Below are positions 49,883 to 63,243 of a stretch of DNA of 64,000 nucleotides, one piece after another. The notes under the pieces are model-generated. The model was given only the letters and a program-made list of their open reading frames with translations, did not search any database and was not told the origin of the DNA. The position numbers and the translations under genes are program-made. Location of the stretch: contig NC_088171.1 in assembly GCF_028769735.1 (NCBI RefSeq), positions 64,160,216 to 64,224,215 of the forward strand, read 5' to 3'. The DNA comes from Zonotrichia leucophrys gambelii. Taxonomy: Eukaryota > Chordata > Aves > Passeriformes > Passerellidae. Position 1 is the first letter of the stretch, and every line of letters begins with the position of its first letter.

Positions 49883-50738
49883 GGCTTTGACTGACCTCAA
49901 TTTTATTAACCATTTCAATTATCTGTAAAAGATAAATATTATCCCAAATAACACAGTTTTGCTTATACAATAGATTTGCTAATATAAAAGATTCCTGTGA
50001 GGTAAGAAATTTGAGTCAAGATTTTCATAGACAGTTGCATATTTGTACTCTTGATTTTTCTGAGTGCCTTGTTTAAGGAAGCTGGCACGTGGAAGTGTTA
50101 CAGCATTTTTTTTGCAATCAATGGGACAGCGTAATGTTAAGTAGTCACAAAACATCAGACCTATAAAATCTGAAATTAGGCCAGAATTAGAACATGCTGA
50201 TGATTCATCAAGATACTGTAGGGATGACTGCCAGGAATAACCCCTGAGTTAATTTATAATGTTCCTTATACTAGGGCTTGGCTGGTGATCTTGAGACCTT
50301 GGAGCTTTATGCTAAGCAAGAATAAAGCAGTCTATTGAATAGCTGCTCACTCATTCACTTCTGTCTGGACATGTTCCAGATGAGGTATGTTCCTATAAGT
50401 AAAATAATTTGTCATTGTAGCTGAAGATAGCACCATTTTGAACACAAGGCAATTATTTCCCACAGGCATGGTATGAATGGAAGAGGGGAGAAGCAAGAGG
50501 CTGGACAGTCTTAATTCAATATTCAAATTCAAAGTATTTAACTTGCAACTGAAACAAAAGTTCTTAATCAACAGACATTGTTCTTATATATTTAAGAACA
50601 AATATAAAGTGGATGTTTTTCAAAAGCTTGTTTCTTGTGGCTCCTATTATTAAAAGGCAGCTGTCATAAATCCCCAGACCTGGGGAGGAGAACCATGATC
50701 TAGTAAGTCATTTTTTGTCCACCAAAAACCAGATCTGT

Positions 50739-50842
50739 ACCAACCAAAAAAAAAAAACCCAAAAACCAACCACCAACCACCAAACAAAAAACAAAACAAA
50801 CAAACAAAAAAACCCCCCAAAAAAACAAAAGTAAAAAAAAAG
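50739..50842. repeat. A/C-rich low-complexity tract
   Basis: The tract is almost purely A and C on the plus strand, with irregular aaac, accaac and cccccc runs. On the minus strand it reads as a Phe/Trp/Gly-rich frame (50650-50868) that is an artefact of composition. It may be a degraded poly-A/simple repeat. Confidence 0.9.
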
Positions 50843-51018
50843 TCCCAACAGAAACTCCAAAACCACAAACTCTAAGACTTCAACATGTTACAAAAATGGG
50901 CATTTTTTCATATCTCATCACCCAGACCATACCAAAAGCATTTTTGTCCTTGAAAGTTTGGTTCTCCTCTAGTTTGTCTCTTTTTCACTGTGGCACTGAA
51001 GCTGGCCAGAATACTGAC

Positions 51019-51043
51019 TTTTTTGTTGTTTTTTTTTTTTTTT
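51019..51043. repeat. Poly-T tract
   Basis: T run interrupted by two G residues, ending in 16 T before aaataca. It could be the poly-A of a minus-strand retroinsertion, but no source sequence was recognised beside it. Confidence 0.9.
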
Positions 51044-54000
51044 AAATACAATATATGCCAGCAGGTCCCAAGATGACAAAATAAAAAAGGGTTTTCAAAT
51101 TATGGTTCTGTCCTCCAGAATTGAAAAATACATTTTAGAGACAAATAGACAAATCTTAGGTTTAAAATGAGGCCTTTTTTCATGCTGACAAGCTCATTAA
51201 CAAAGAAAAAAAGGTGTTGTTTGCAGTCTAACTGACCATGGCACCCAATAGAAAGAAAAAATTAATGCCAGCTGAAAACTTGAGTCCAGCACATTCAGAG
51301 ACAGTTAAAAGAGTGATACTTCCTAACTGTTTCAATTACTGTAGGACTAGTGTTGAGGATTTACACACCAATTGAGTCCCAGTTTCTCCTATGACAGCAT
51401 CAAAAATCATTGATTCTCTTCTCTGCATCCTTTGTGGTACAAATGATGGCAAGGATTATAAGGATATCTAAAAACTTCTGTAAGATTTGGCATAGTTTGG
51501 TGATCTACCCACACAGAGAAACTGGTCTGTCCCTTTCCCAATGTATTTGTGAGGCAGGAGAATGAATGAATTCCCTTTAAAAAGAGCAAGTTGAAACAGC
51601 TAATTTGCAAATTTCCTCTTAGCAAGCCACGAGTACATGCCTATGGTCATGTGAGTCATTTCCAGCAAACCTGGAACAGCTGGAAAAAGAAAACAGAAAC
51701 AGGGATCACATGACTCACCCTTATGTCAACTCAGAAGAAAAAAAACAGAGGTAAAGTTCACAAGCTCCAAAAAGTAAGAAAATTGAAAGAGTTGTATTCG
51801 TAAGCCTGCTCTTTGCTCTCTTGGTGGCAGAAATAATGGGGACTGAGAAAGATTGATTGAAAGATTAGGATTTTATAAACTTTATTACTGGTGTTGATAG
51901 TGTCAAAAAGTTACTGACAAAAAATTTTCAGTATAAATTTTAGAAGGAGAAAATACCAGCAGTATGCAGAGCCAAATAAAACAAGTCATCCATCAAACTG
52001 CAAAAATCCTGTGTCCCCATCCTTTACCCTTTAAACAATGTTCTCTTCCTTTGCTGATTTATTTTGCTTTTGCAGAGTGACTCCTGTACTCTGCTGTGGA
52101 ATTTTACTCTTCCCCTAGAAAAAGACAGCAATGATCTAGCAGGCATCAGGGTCCAGGATGGCCCTACAGATGTACAAGCATGTGCTGTGTGAGACAGAGG
52201 AACCTTTAACCTGATACTGCTGACTGTGTGTGCTACACCTCCTCATGTTCATAAGCAGAGGTGGAAACAATGGGATTCATCTGGTCCTTACTCCTTCATA
52301 TTTCAGGTCTGATGCTGTTGGAGGGAGCAAGAAAATGGGCACAGAGGGTTAGCCATGCACTCTACATTGATGACATCGAGATCCACAGCAGCTTTCAGGT
52401 AAATAATTCCCTTTCTTGCTCCCATGCTGGTTTGTATCTGCACAAGCAGTGGTTGTCGTCATGTGGGAGCAAATGAGGTACCCTTGGTGCATCAGCCTGT
52501 CTTGCATTGCTGCTCCTCTGAGCTGGCAGAGTGATGAACAGCAGAGTTCAAAGTGCAGCTCTTTGGGAGGTCAGTGGCTTGAACCAGATGTTGGCCTAGC
52601 CAGTTTTTCATATTGACACTCCTCGAGATCAGAGAGAAGATGCCCCTGAACTTTGAAGTCTGGTGAAAGACACGTGCCAGGCAGTGGATTATACAAGGAA
52701 ATATTCATGTCAGTTGTTTTGGACTCTGGGATAAGATAGCCAGGCTGTAGTCAAAACGAGATAAGACCCCTTTCTGAAAGATTGGCTTATCAATATGGTT
52801 AGCAAGTTATTTTGTCTGCAAGTAATTAATGCAATTCCAGCTGATTCTTTTGTTTACAATTTTCTGTTTTGCAGAGAGCAGTCCTTATCCATAGCAGTAA
52901 GACAGATTTCAGTCACAATTGCAGGTGCAGTGATTTGGGTTATGGATAGAGTACTACATCACGAGACTGACTTTAGGTCCTTGTCTGAGGGCTGGATCAG
53001 AGGCTGCAAGAGTCTGTATTTACTACATCCAAAAGTATCATGGCCTGTCTTTAGCTGTAAGAGTGATGCTGGGTTTGTCCCTCTTGTTGCATGGAAAGGG
53101 CACTGAAGAGCACTGATTTTATGGAAAGCATGTATAAAACAGGATCTAGGACCAAAGTCAGAGAAAGTCATCAGATCTAATAGCTCCTGCAATTGGTTCA
53201 ATACTCCCTGAATATTGGTCCCCTAAAAAAGGAGTTTTCATTGTGGACTATGACACATGTTGAAAGTGAGTCCTACCCAAAATCATTTTACCCAGCCTCA
53301 GCTAAATAATGCTTGACAAGGCAATCCAAAGAGTAATTTGGCAGATTCAGTCTGAGCCCAGCATCTGTTGATTTGGAGCCACACAGGAAAAAACCCCTTC
53401 ATATAACTTGTTGCTTGTAGGATGAATCAAGATGAAGAAATGTGATTATTAAGGAATATGGCAAAACCTGGAGAAATAAACTGCTCAGTGCTGGACAAAT
53501 GGATGGAGAGTACACGAAGATACCTAGCAGCATTTCTTGGAGACACAAAGTAAGATTACCAAGACAAAATGAAGAAAGTTAATTCTTAAAGATAACATTC
53601 GGGTAAAATATTTTGTGTTTTTCCTTCAGTTTCTTAAGTCTTGGAGATCCATAATGATGTACAGGAATGTACCATAATAACTCTGTAGTTTGCAAAAGGA
53701 TTTTATTGGGTTTTGCTTTTACCCAGTAACTTTGTTTCCAGTACTTTAATGGCCATGTACATTCAGCTATAATGAACATGAATTTTCCCCTTTAAAGATT
53801 ATCTGCTTTAAGAGAAACGCTGGGGTGACTTTGACAGGAGCATGGCATATTGACTATTATCTTCCACATCCACACTCACTCTTCCACCTGTACATGGGAA
53901 ACATTCAGGCCAGGCATTTCCCAAGGCATCCTGGAGGCCACCTTGGACTGCCACCAGGACAGTTTGCTGCCATGAAATTGCACCATTAAAACCATTAAAC

Positions 54001-54773
54001 AACTACACTGCTATACTATGAAACAGTAGTCTAATGGATATCAGCAAGTGTCTGGTTTCCTGCTTTGTTCATAGACAGTGGCAACCTGGAGATGCTCAGT
54101 TTCATAATCTGCTACGTTTGGAACTACTAGATTTAAATTAGCTTCATACTGATGATCAACAAGAAAAATTCTTTCAGCTTCCCCAGCATTTGTTCTTAGT
54201 AGCAGAAATCACAATGAGAATATGGATTTTGTCATTGTACATAATTCCTAAGTATATCAGAGAGTCTCTGGCCTGGGATATGTTTTTTGCCAAGTCTTGA
54301 GGAATGGGTTGAGAGTCTGTACCATGAAAAGCAAAGTTTTGAGAATAAATCTTTCTTCTGAAGTGTTAGTCAGTGGTCCTCTGACAAGAAGCAAGGAGTT
54401 AAAAGGACATTTCAATGACCAAGTGTCTTCAACCTGTCACAGGCTCTAAAGAGAGAGGCAAATCAAGTACTTGTGATGCTGTTCAATACCAAGGCACACA
54501 CAGCCACTAAGGACATGAATATTCAGGTAATGTGATCTTGCTGGCCCTGAGTTCATGCAGGGTCTCAGTGAGACCCATGCTTTATATTTAATTCCTAATG
54601 CTTTATATTTCAAGCTGAATATTAACTTCAAGAATCAGAAGAGAGTGAAGAGAAGTTCACAGAAGAATAATGAAATAGTTTTTAATAAAGCAACTTCATA
54701 GGAATTTTTAAGTGAAAATCACATTTGGTTGGTATGACATTTTAAGCTGGTTTTAACCACACTTTACAAATAC
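51044..54773. other. Non-coding stretch, nothing recognised
   Basis: No repeat family, RNA or coding domain was seen. Confidence 0.55.
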
Positions 54774-54790
54774 AAAAAAAAAAAAAAAAA
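54774..54790. repeat. Poly-A tract
   Basis: Seventeen uninterrupted A residues, with no recognisable retrocopy upstream. Confidence 0.92.
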
Positions 54791-57700
54791 GCAAGTACGG
54801 CATTGTCTGTGTCTTTATATATTATATAGGTGTGCATATACTCATGTCACTGTGTCACTGAAGAATCTGAATATCCAGTATATGTTCCAGTGTTTCAAGG
54901 ATACAAACTACACAACATAGTAGTTATACATAAGCATGGACAATTTCACTTGTTCTGTCATTTGTGCTGAACAATTGTTGATAGATGCACTAATACAATG
55001 TCTACAGTTGAGATACAAAATTTTTGCTTATTGTTTTCCATTTCATTTTTACATTACCCTAGCAAATAATTGACTCTGTTTCTCAAACCCAGAGCAGTAA
55101 GTGCACAAGAGCTGCTACTCTAATGGTCCTTATTTTACTATCCTAGGTAGTTCTTCTAAATTAAGTTTTCAGATCATTTGTACAAGTAAACTGAGATAAC
55201 ATGCAGACACACTTTATAGTGGGCAAAAGGTGATGACGTGCATCAAGCCAAGCAGATGCAGAACTGTTCTGGCTACAGAAAGGGATACCTAAGGTTTCCT
55301 TGGGAAAACACCATCATTCCTTCATGCTGTCAGCTTTAAAAGAATTGCTGACAAAGACGGGGTTTCTGCAATTAGCACAGTCATTATGAGGTGACATTTA
55401 TGAAGCGTCACCTCCTGAGAAGGAGCTCTGGTACCAGGCAGGGATGAGCTTTCAAAATTTTCATGAAGTGCACTTGGCAATGTGTGAACTGGACTGTCTA
55501 CAGAGTATTCCACTTGCCATGTTTGGCAGGGTGGTGAAGATGGAAGGGGAGCTATGATAATGATTTGAGCTTAGCAGTCTCCCGGGGTGAGCAGTAGAAC
55601 CTACACAGAAAACAAATGGTTTCTGAAGTATCAGAATTGCTCTGTGGGTGACTTGACTCTATGAGTTCAAAGGACATGAAAAAATTCTTCACACACATCC
55701 GTAAATGCAAATAAGGACAATCTGCGCCTAAATGAGATGTTTTCCCCACCCCAACCCCCCACCCCTGCCCAGTATTTTTTCAGGAAGAACATACAAAAAG
55801 GCCCTGACGTATGGCAACTGTCATGTCTGAGCTTGAATTTTTGTTCCCTTTTGTACTTTGAAGGGTTTAAACCAGCTCTGCACATTTTTTACTAACAAAT
55901 GACTCCTACAGCCCTGCTGTTCTGCCACAATCCATCGGTTTCGTGGGGTGCTGCACAAATACATGCATTTGTTCTTGTCATAAATCCACTGCCGTTTGCC
56001 TTCTTTCTGTGATGCTCTCCAGGAGACCTGTACACTCCCAGAATGTGATCTACAAGCACAACAGAGCTTTGAGGGCCTGCTGGACCCACACCACTGTTTA
56101 ATTGCATGATTGTTGATCAATGTTTTTCTACCATATGCCTCTCTCTTTTCCCCCAAGCAAGTGTGAGTAATCATCAACACACCTGTAAGCAGTGTTTCCT
56201 AGAAGAGCTACCACGTGTTTCTTCTGCAATAAAGGAGCCAGGCTGACTGATGATATGCATTATAGTGTCACCTCCAGCATAAATATTGTGGGAGAAGTGA
56301 GCACAAAGAGCTATGCAAGGGAAGGGAAATGAAATGTAATGTAGAAAAACCTTGGGAAATACCTGGCAGAGAAACAGCATGGCAGAAGACAAGGTAAGAA
56401 CGTTACAGGTGACGTCAGCAATGTGATGCCAAACCCAGGAAATGGCATGTAAATGTCATGAAAAAACACATGGAGATAATTACCATGCTGCACTCCTTCT
56501 ATAGAGGCCTCTGGAGGCTGGATGTGTGTGCTGGTTTAGGTGTGTGCCAGCTTAGGTCACCATGTTCTGAGGAGGCTGTGAGGGAGAACAGCAGAAACCA
56601 GAGTTTCAGAAAATAGGAACTATGAATAGAGGTTCAAACAACTGGCTGGTTTTAGTCCTATTCAAGAAAATTCAAGTGAGATGTATTTCTTCTAATATAA
56701 AAAGGGCTGTAGATAATGGATCAATAAAACTGTTGCTGTGTAATTGTCACTCTGATAAGGAAAATGGCAAAATGAAATCAGTTAATTTGCAACAAAAGAG
56801 AAAGATAACCAACTTTTGGGTGTGGTTTAGAAAGGATATTGATTTAGGCTGAAAATTAGAAGACTATGCCTTATAGTAAGAGCAATGAAGTCCTTCAATA
56901 ACCTTCTAGTAGGAATAATGGTAGTAAAATTATTAAGCTTACTATTTGCAAGATGTATTTTAAATCCACTCTTTTTCCCCCATTCTGCTACATGCCCTTT
57001 ACAAAAAAGCAAAGAAGAAGTGTTATTTAACTCTTCCAAAAAGACAAAGACATAACAGACACAACCTAAAGTGCTCTATCAAATCTGAGTGCTAGTCTTG
57101 CATAATTGTTTATCTTTATATTTAGATATGTATATGAATAAAGTCTCTTTTAACTGTACATACATAGGCCACACAAATCTATGGGCAGTGTTTTTCCCAC
57201 ATACAACAGGTGGAATATTATGCCTTTTTCTGTGGTGTCAAGTATTCCTATGGAATTGCATATTCTACAATTCCGTTTTATGCAAACTGGTTGACATTAG
57301 AACAGAAAACATTTTTTCTAATGCAGCCTTAGAGTTTTATCCCTTATGAAGCCGTTGGCTGATTGATAAAGATTTATCACATTTCATTTCACAGCCACAC
57401 AGTATTAAGACTATAGAGTTATAAAATTTTCCTTCCATCTCTCCTTTGCCCCTTTGGCTGTTACCATGTATTGCTGTCCCACACTGCTTCAGTCCAATGT
57501 AACCTTTTGTAGGGAGTCACATTCCCAGGTAATTTATAGCACAATCCAGGGTTTATACCACATATGTAGTCGTTAAGAACCAAAGTCCTGCTGGAAAGCT
57601 GGGAAGTATCTCCAAAAATTAAACAAGGATGTTTTCTTCCACTGAATGTCTAACCTACCTGCTAGCAGCTGTGTTTAAAGTGCTGTCTCTGGCTGGCCCA

Positions 57701-58835
57701 CACTGAATATTTAAAGGTAATAGCAGCACGTACAGTTAGAGGTTGAGGCATGCCATATGAGCTTTGCATGCCACAGATTAAGAGCCTGGAGGAAGGTAAA
57801 GGACTTTGCTGGTTTCTGCCATCTGTCCCTGGAAGGTGTCCAGCCAGGAAGGACACTCCTGTGCTGGTGCTCCAAATTCCACAAAATGAGGAGGTATCGC
57901 AGAAGAGTAGGCATGAGAGTGATTACATGATTATTTTGAGATAATTTAAGTCATAGTTTCTGCTGATAGAGATGGTTGCTAACCACCCCTCTGCTCCATG
58001 ATGTGCTTTGCCCAGGACTCCTTGCATTCCCACTCTCATTCATGTATTCTCATGCAAATGAGATCGGGGGCTGCTCTGCCAGAAACTCCAGAAAAACCCC
58101 CATAGTTTCCAGCCAGATCACTTTCTGCTCTCCCTCACACATTAATGCAATGCCAGTGCAAAGCTGGGAGCAGCAACATCTCCTGTGGTGCCAGGGGAGT
58201 GTGAGATCACACATTTCAGCTGCCGTCTGCATCTAGACTGGCTGAAAAATGCCATGAAAATGCAGCATAATCTGTCTGCTGGTATGCCTCAGGTTATTTG
58301 GATGAACATGGCAGACACACTTAAGGAAGCTTGAGCTGCTTCTGGTTTATCTGCAATAAGAAAAGTAATCTTGTCTCCTTTAGAGAGCAAGTGTAGGCAG
58401 CACTTCTGTGGAGCACCACAAGGCTGCAGGCCAGGAAAACTGACTGATGTCCCAGAACACAGGTCTGGTGGGTACCATCGTGTGCTTGAGATGGGCACAT
58501 AGTTTATGAAATATGTAATACATATAGAAATGTGTATGCATAAAGATTGAAGCTAAAATATATTTCTGTGATTTGCCTTCCTAATTAATTCATTCTGCTT
58601 TACTGTATAAATTAATAATAGGATTTCTACTTTCAGGGGAAAGGAATTTCTAGATGCGAAAGGTTCTCTCTGATTCATTATTTCTGTCTTTGTTATCACA
58701 TTTTGATGATAGAAAAGGGAAGAAAGGAAATTACAAACTGAATGGCCTCATGAAATTATAAACTATAAATGAGGAATCTGAAGTATGTGATAGGACACCT
58801 TGCCAAGTTCCTCTCCCAATCTTTTACTATTTTTC
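54791..58835. other. Non-coding stretch with one G4 motif
   Basis: No gene or repeat family was recognised. The only structural signal is the C-rich tract at 55744-55770. Confidence 0.5.
55744..55770 (-). other. Putative G-quadruplex motif (minus strand)
   Basis: The plus strand has C runs of 4, 4, 6, 4 and 3 separated by one or two bases. The minus strand therefore has five G runs of at least three with loops of 1-2 bases, which satisfies the classic G3+ N1-7 quadruplex rule. The plus strand could form an i-motif. No adjacent promoter or gene was identified. Confidence 0.8.
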
Positions 58836-59262
58836 TTGGATATTGTGTGCAGTTTTGGTCACCACAGTACAAGAAGAAGAGCAAGCTGCTAGGGAGAGTC
58901 CAAAGGAGGACTATGAGGATGGTTAAAGGCCTTGAGGAGAAGCTGTGTGAGGAGCAGCTGAGGTCACTTGGTCCATTCAGCCTGGAGGAGGCTGAGGGGA
59001 AGTCTCACTGCAGTTACAGCTTTCTTGTGATGGGAAGAGAAGGGGCAGGCACTGATCTGTTCTCTGTGGTGACCAGTGACAGGACATGAGGGGATGGCCT
59101 GAATTTGTGTCAGGAAGAGTTTAGGTAGGATATTAAGGAAAAGGTTCTTCCCAGAGTGAATCACATGGTGTGACTCGTGGGAATGATGCTGTACAGGGTT
59201 AAGAGTTGGAATCAATGATCCTTGTGGGTCCCTTCTAACCCAGCACATTCTGTGGTTCTGTA
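58836..59262 (+). mobile_element. CR1 LINE, ORF2 C-terminus and 3' end
   Basis: The segment begins with codons for YCVQFWSPQYKKKSKLLG, followed by VQRR, MVKGLEEKLCEEQLRSLG and FSLEEAEG. This is the C-terminal end of CR1 ORF2 in plus orientation. It continues into 3' UTR sequence (agtgacaggacatgagggga, ggaagagtttaggtaggata, ttaaggaaaaggttcttccc) and ends in ccttgtgggtcccttctaac and tctgtggttctg. Part of the UTR around 59157-59190 is missing compared with other CR1 copies. The 106-codon frame at 58769-59089 is transposon sequence and not a host gene. Confidence 0.94.
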
Positions 59263-59883
59263 AATTGCATCTCCTTCCCTAGACAAGAAACCAGAAGTAA
59301 CACTACTTTCATTTTATGAAATGACTGAGTACCTTTTTAGTTCCAGTGGAACATTAGGTAGTGTGACAGGTGAATTCCTAATTCTGTTGTAGCCTATTCT
59401 CTCCCTTTTTTGTCTCCTTAAGTTGTGCAGGAGGCATTTAAACCACCATGAGTAATAAGGAATTTTCTAAAGAAAATTGCTCTTGACATGCTCTTCTTTG
59501 TAAATAGGTGTGGTATTCTGCTTAGTCTGGCATGGATATTTGCTTTTTGGTGTTGCTACAGTCTGTTATGCTCAGAGGTGAGCAGCCTGCTGTAAACTCA
59601 GCTCTGTCCTCCAGGCAACTCCACAGATTTCTACATGGCTCGTTCCTTCCCTGTGTTTCTATTACAGTAACATGGAGCGAGACTTCTTCCGCTTGACTGC
59701 AAGAAAAATAAGTCAGCCTCCAGTCTTCCTCCCTTCCCCAAACCAAAGCTTCTGCAAGTAACTGAAAATGTGTACTTGTTTTCAAAGGCATGACTTCAAG
59801 ATGAAGACAGGTTGCGTGTTTGGGCTTTGAGAATTATCACACTATTCTTGATGAGGGGGTGGAAACTTCTCTTTGATAGAAGT

Positions 59884-59964
59884 GTATATATCTCTAAATA
59901 TAGATCTAAATATGTAAAATAGATAAATATATAAAATATATAAATATCTCTAAATATATCTCTA
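59884..59964. repeat. AT-rich degenerate repeat
   Basis: The sequence is almost entirely A and T with recurrent atatctctaaat-like units at 59887 and 59943, giving an imperfect tandem or palindromic look. It is low complexity. Confidence 0.85.
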
Positions 59965-60359
59965 GCAGAGCTGATTTTGAAATTCCCATTTAAATAAGCA
60001 AAAGGAGAATGCCATTTACAAACAACAAAACAAATCTATTTCTCCAGTACCTACCCCACTTGCACAGTGATAGATACTATTGTTGAAACTGAGTGTAATG
60101 AGAAGTATCTATGTAATGCATCTATCTGGAAACCACACTTTTCATTTTAAGAGTGAAACACCAGTCTGTTCTATGGACTCAGGTGCTGCCCCTCAGATTT
60201 GAGTTATCTTGATTTTTGAGGTTTTTGTATGCATGCACAAAATCCAAATACAATTGTGGAGTAAGGTACTGAATGTTGTCTCTTTGGGGATTACACAAAT
60301 GACACATCTTTTCAGTCAATAACAAAATACCTATTTAAATTTTCTTTTGGGCTTGGAAA

Positions 60360-60640
60360 ACACCAGTCAAGGTAAGCACAAAGAGCGTTCATTCTTTCCT
60401 GTCAGTTCTGCTTCTCCCATCTCCAGTCTCGTACATAAAATGTGAAGGTTAAAATCCTGTAAACCTGGGATTTCCAAAAGCACAAGATGACGTAAATGAG
60501 CCCACAGGAAATTTATATGTGGCTTCATTGTGTTCCAGAAACGCCAGTTGAAGGCACCTCTGGAAATCCCCTCAAAGCAGAATTACTGCCGGCCATGGCC
60601 TTGCCTGGCCAAAATCTTAAAGCCTCCAAGGACAGAGGTT
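60360..60640. promoter_or_regulatory. Candidate conserved element with CRE-like site
   Basis: Five CpGs are kept in about 280 bases of otherwise CpG-poor sequence. A CREB/ATF-type tgacgtaa lies at 60488-60495 and a tgccggcc block near 60587. No long frame or repeat was recognised. The call rests on composition and motif only. Confidence 0.25.
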
Positions 60641-63040
60641 TCACCATGTCTCTGTATTTCCCCTAATCCCTAACCCAAACTGACTTGGAAGTTTCCTCTT
60701 CCAACATTGTCCATAACTACCAAGAGTTTGGCTCCATCATCTTTATAGCTGACCTTTAGCTGGTTGTAGGCTGCTGTTCCTCTTGTTGTTTTAAAAATCT
60801 CTCTGTAGCTCCTGTGGAGAGCTATGAATCTCTTTTATCTGCACTAGAGCAGTGTTATCTTGCTGTGCTAGCCAGCACCTAACACAACCGCAATTTCTGT
60901 ACGCTGGTAAATTAAATGCTACCCGGGCATGGAATAACTTGGCACAGAGTGGGGCACTGCCTGTATTCAGGAGGTTTGGGACTGATTGTTTGTACACCTT
61001 CCACAGCATGCTAACTACTAAAGAAACAAACACAGACATATAATTCCTGATCTTAAGTACTCACTAATTTGGAAACAGATTCTGGTTTGTTTTGACAAAT
61101 GACCAAATGTGAATGGTACTGGAAGATTTTCTTGCACCCTAATTGCAAAATTTGAGTTTGTTAGCTCTAAATGAGACTATGATCCAGCTTTTACAAAATT
61201 ATTTTAAGAAGAAAAGCTGGATCCTTGACTCAGTTAATTTGACTCTACCCCAGATACCTGAGCTTAGTGTTTAGAAGTTCGGCAGATTTTTTTCACAAGC
61301 ACCTGAGTGGGCCTTAGACTCAGAGAAAAACGTTGATTTTCTTAGCGAGTAGTCCAATAACTTAATATTGGGGGTTTTGAAAACTTTTGGGAGACTCTGA
61401 TAATATTAAAATCTTTAAAAGAAAAATGATAAGGCATCACCCCAGAGGCAGAAATCACCTGTTACAGCAAATAGGTAGTATACAAAAAGAATGCCAGTGG
61501 ACACAGGAGGGTGTAATATGGCAAAATAGTAAACTGGACACATTACATGACAGTTTGTTTAGAACCTTATTTTCAGAAAAATATTCTTCCATCTGCCTTG
61601 CAACCACTTTTCTATGAGGACAGATTTGGTGCTGTAGGTTTGAGGTCTGTGTGCTGTGGATTGTTTTCACTTTGATAACCTTTAGCTCTATTCAAATATA
61701 GAAGTTTATGAAAAAAAAAAAATCTGGATGAATAAGAAGGTCTACATGTTTGACAGTTCAAGCCCTGAATCTACAGAATCTAAACATCATTTATTGCAGG
61801 ATCAATGCCTCAAGCACGACCTCACTGGAGCTCTGGGTTTCACTGTAAGAGTTTTGAGCAGATTTCATTGTCACCACAAAGCTCTAATCCTCTTGCATTT
61901 TATTTTATGAAAAATCAGTTGTGACTTCCTTTAAAAAAATCTGACAGATTGTTTTTTATAGCTAGAGAAGCAGACTGTCTTCTTTGCCTTGAGGTTGTGA
62001 AGACAGAATAATTTTACACTATCTAGATTACAAAAGAAAAATGAAAATTGCTTCTTCTAGCTCTTCTCTTTGTAAACCCATCCAAAGAAATATTTTCTTT
62101 TCATTCTCAGTAACATTCACACACACATATATTTATATGTACAGTAAAAAGTTAAAATCATCTTACCCTGTCAGATTTCTTTGTTCAGCTTTCATACCTT
62201 TCATATTACCAACAAACCTTTATCCACCTTCACAGTGCTTTGTTATCATAGGTTTGGGGTTTTTTTAACAAGCTGTGGCCCTATAAGCTTCAGGAAATGT
62301 TGCTTATTATGACTGTGCTTTGTTCTTAATTTTGTTTAGAAATTCACCTACACTCTATGCAACAGAAATTTTCTTTGCAAACAAATAAAAATGTTCAATA
62401 CAATACAAATTTACATCTGTATAAAAAATGACACCTTGTTTCTGTCTGGCTTTTGTAATCATTAGAGTTGCAAAATGTGGCTGATTCAGACATAAAAATT
62501 AAACGTGTCCCCAAATTCATATTTGGAGTTTTCACATTTGTATTGGAATATATTTATTGCAAGACCTGTACTCAGTTCGCTAAAATAAGCCTAATTTCCT
62601 GATCAAGGAATTATTCTCAATGTATAGTCCTTCAAATCATATTTCTGTTCATTTGCAATGGCAATTGTAGGATGTGACTTCCAAGAAACTGTATAATTGA
62701 ATGTTTATGAATAGAGAATATAATTAAGTAATCTATAAGCAAAAATCAGGAAAATGAAAGACTCATACTATGACAGGGAAAAAAAGAGCAGTAATTCCAT
62801 CTTCTCTCCTTTTTTAGATTAGATTTGTGCTCTTAAGGATCCTGTGCTGTTTCTTATATAAACAGGGTTTTATTTTACTGGCCAAATTCCAGCTGCATTT
62901 TGCCTAATTGCTTCTTGTGTTCTTAATTGGAAAAAGCATTCCTGAGTTTCCAGCCTTGCCTGATTTACTTTTATAGTGTCCTTAATTCAGTATAAACCTG
63001 GGACAGCCTTCACCAGGAGGTGATTGATCTTTGAGGGTGG
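60641..63040. other. Non-coding AT-rich stretch
   Basis: No gene, repeat family or RNA was recognised. Confidence 0.55.
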
Positions 63041-63243
63041 GAGATGGCACACTTATCTATGCTGAGCATGTCACATATCAGCTACAATGTAATATCAGTT
63101 ATTGCTTCTCAATATCCAGCAAAGCAACGCTCCCCTCCTATCACTAGATTCGATCAGTTCTGTGGAAAACATCTGAAAATCCTCCTTTCTGCGCCTCAGA
63201 CATGCATGCAAATGAGAGATGAGTGAATCCTTTTATTTCTAGA

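Noticed and set aside
49740..49970. Repetitive HPSI protein frame
   Set aside because: It is only the minus-strand translation of the GGAT microsatellite.
50650..50868. Phe/Trp/Gly-rich membrane-like frame
   Set aside because: Artefact of translating a T/G-rich low-complexity tract.
56525..56600. gtgctggtttaggtgtgtgc as a possible start of a passerine LTR
   Set aside because: Only the first dozen bases look similar. No matching LTR body, polyadenylation signal or second LTR was seen.
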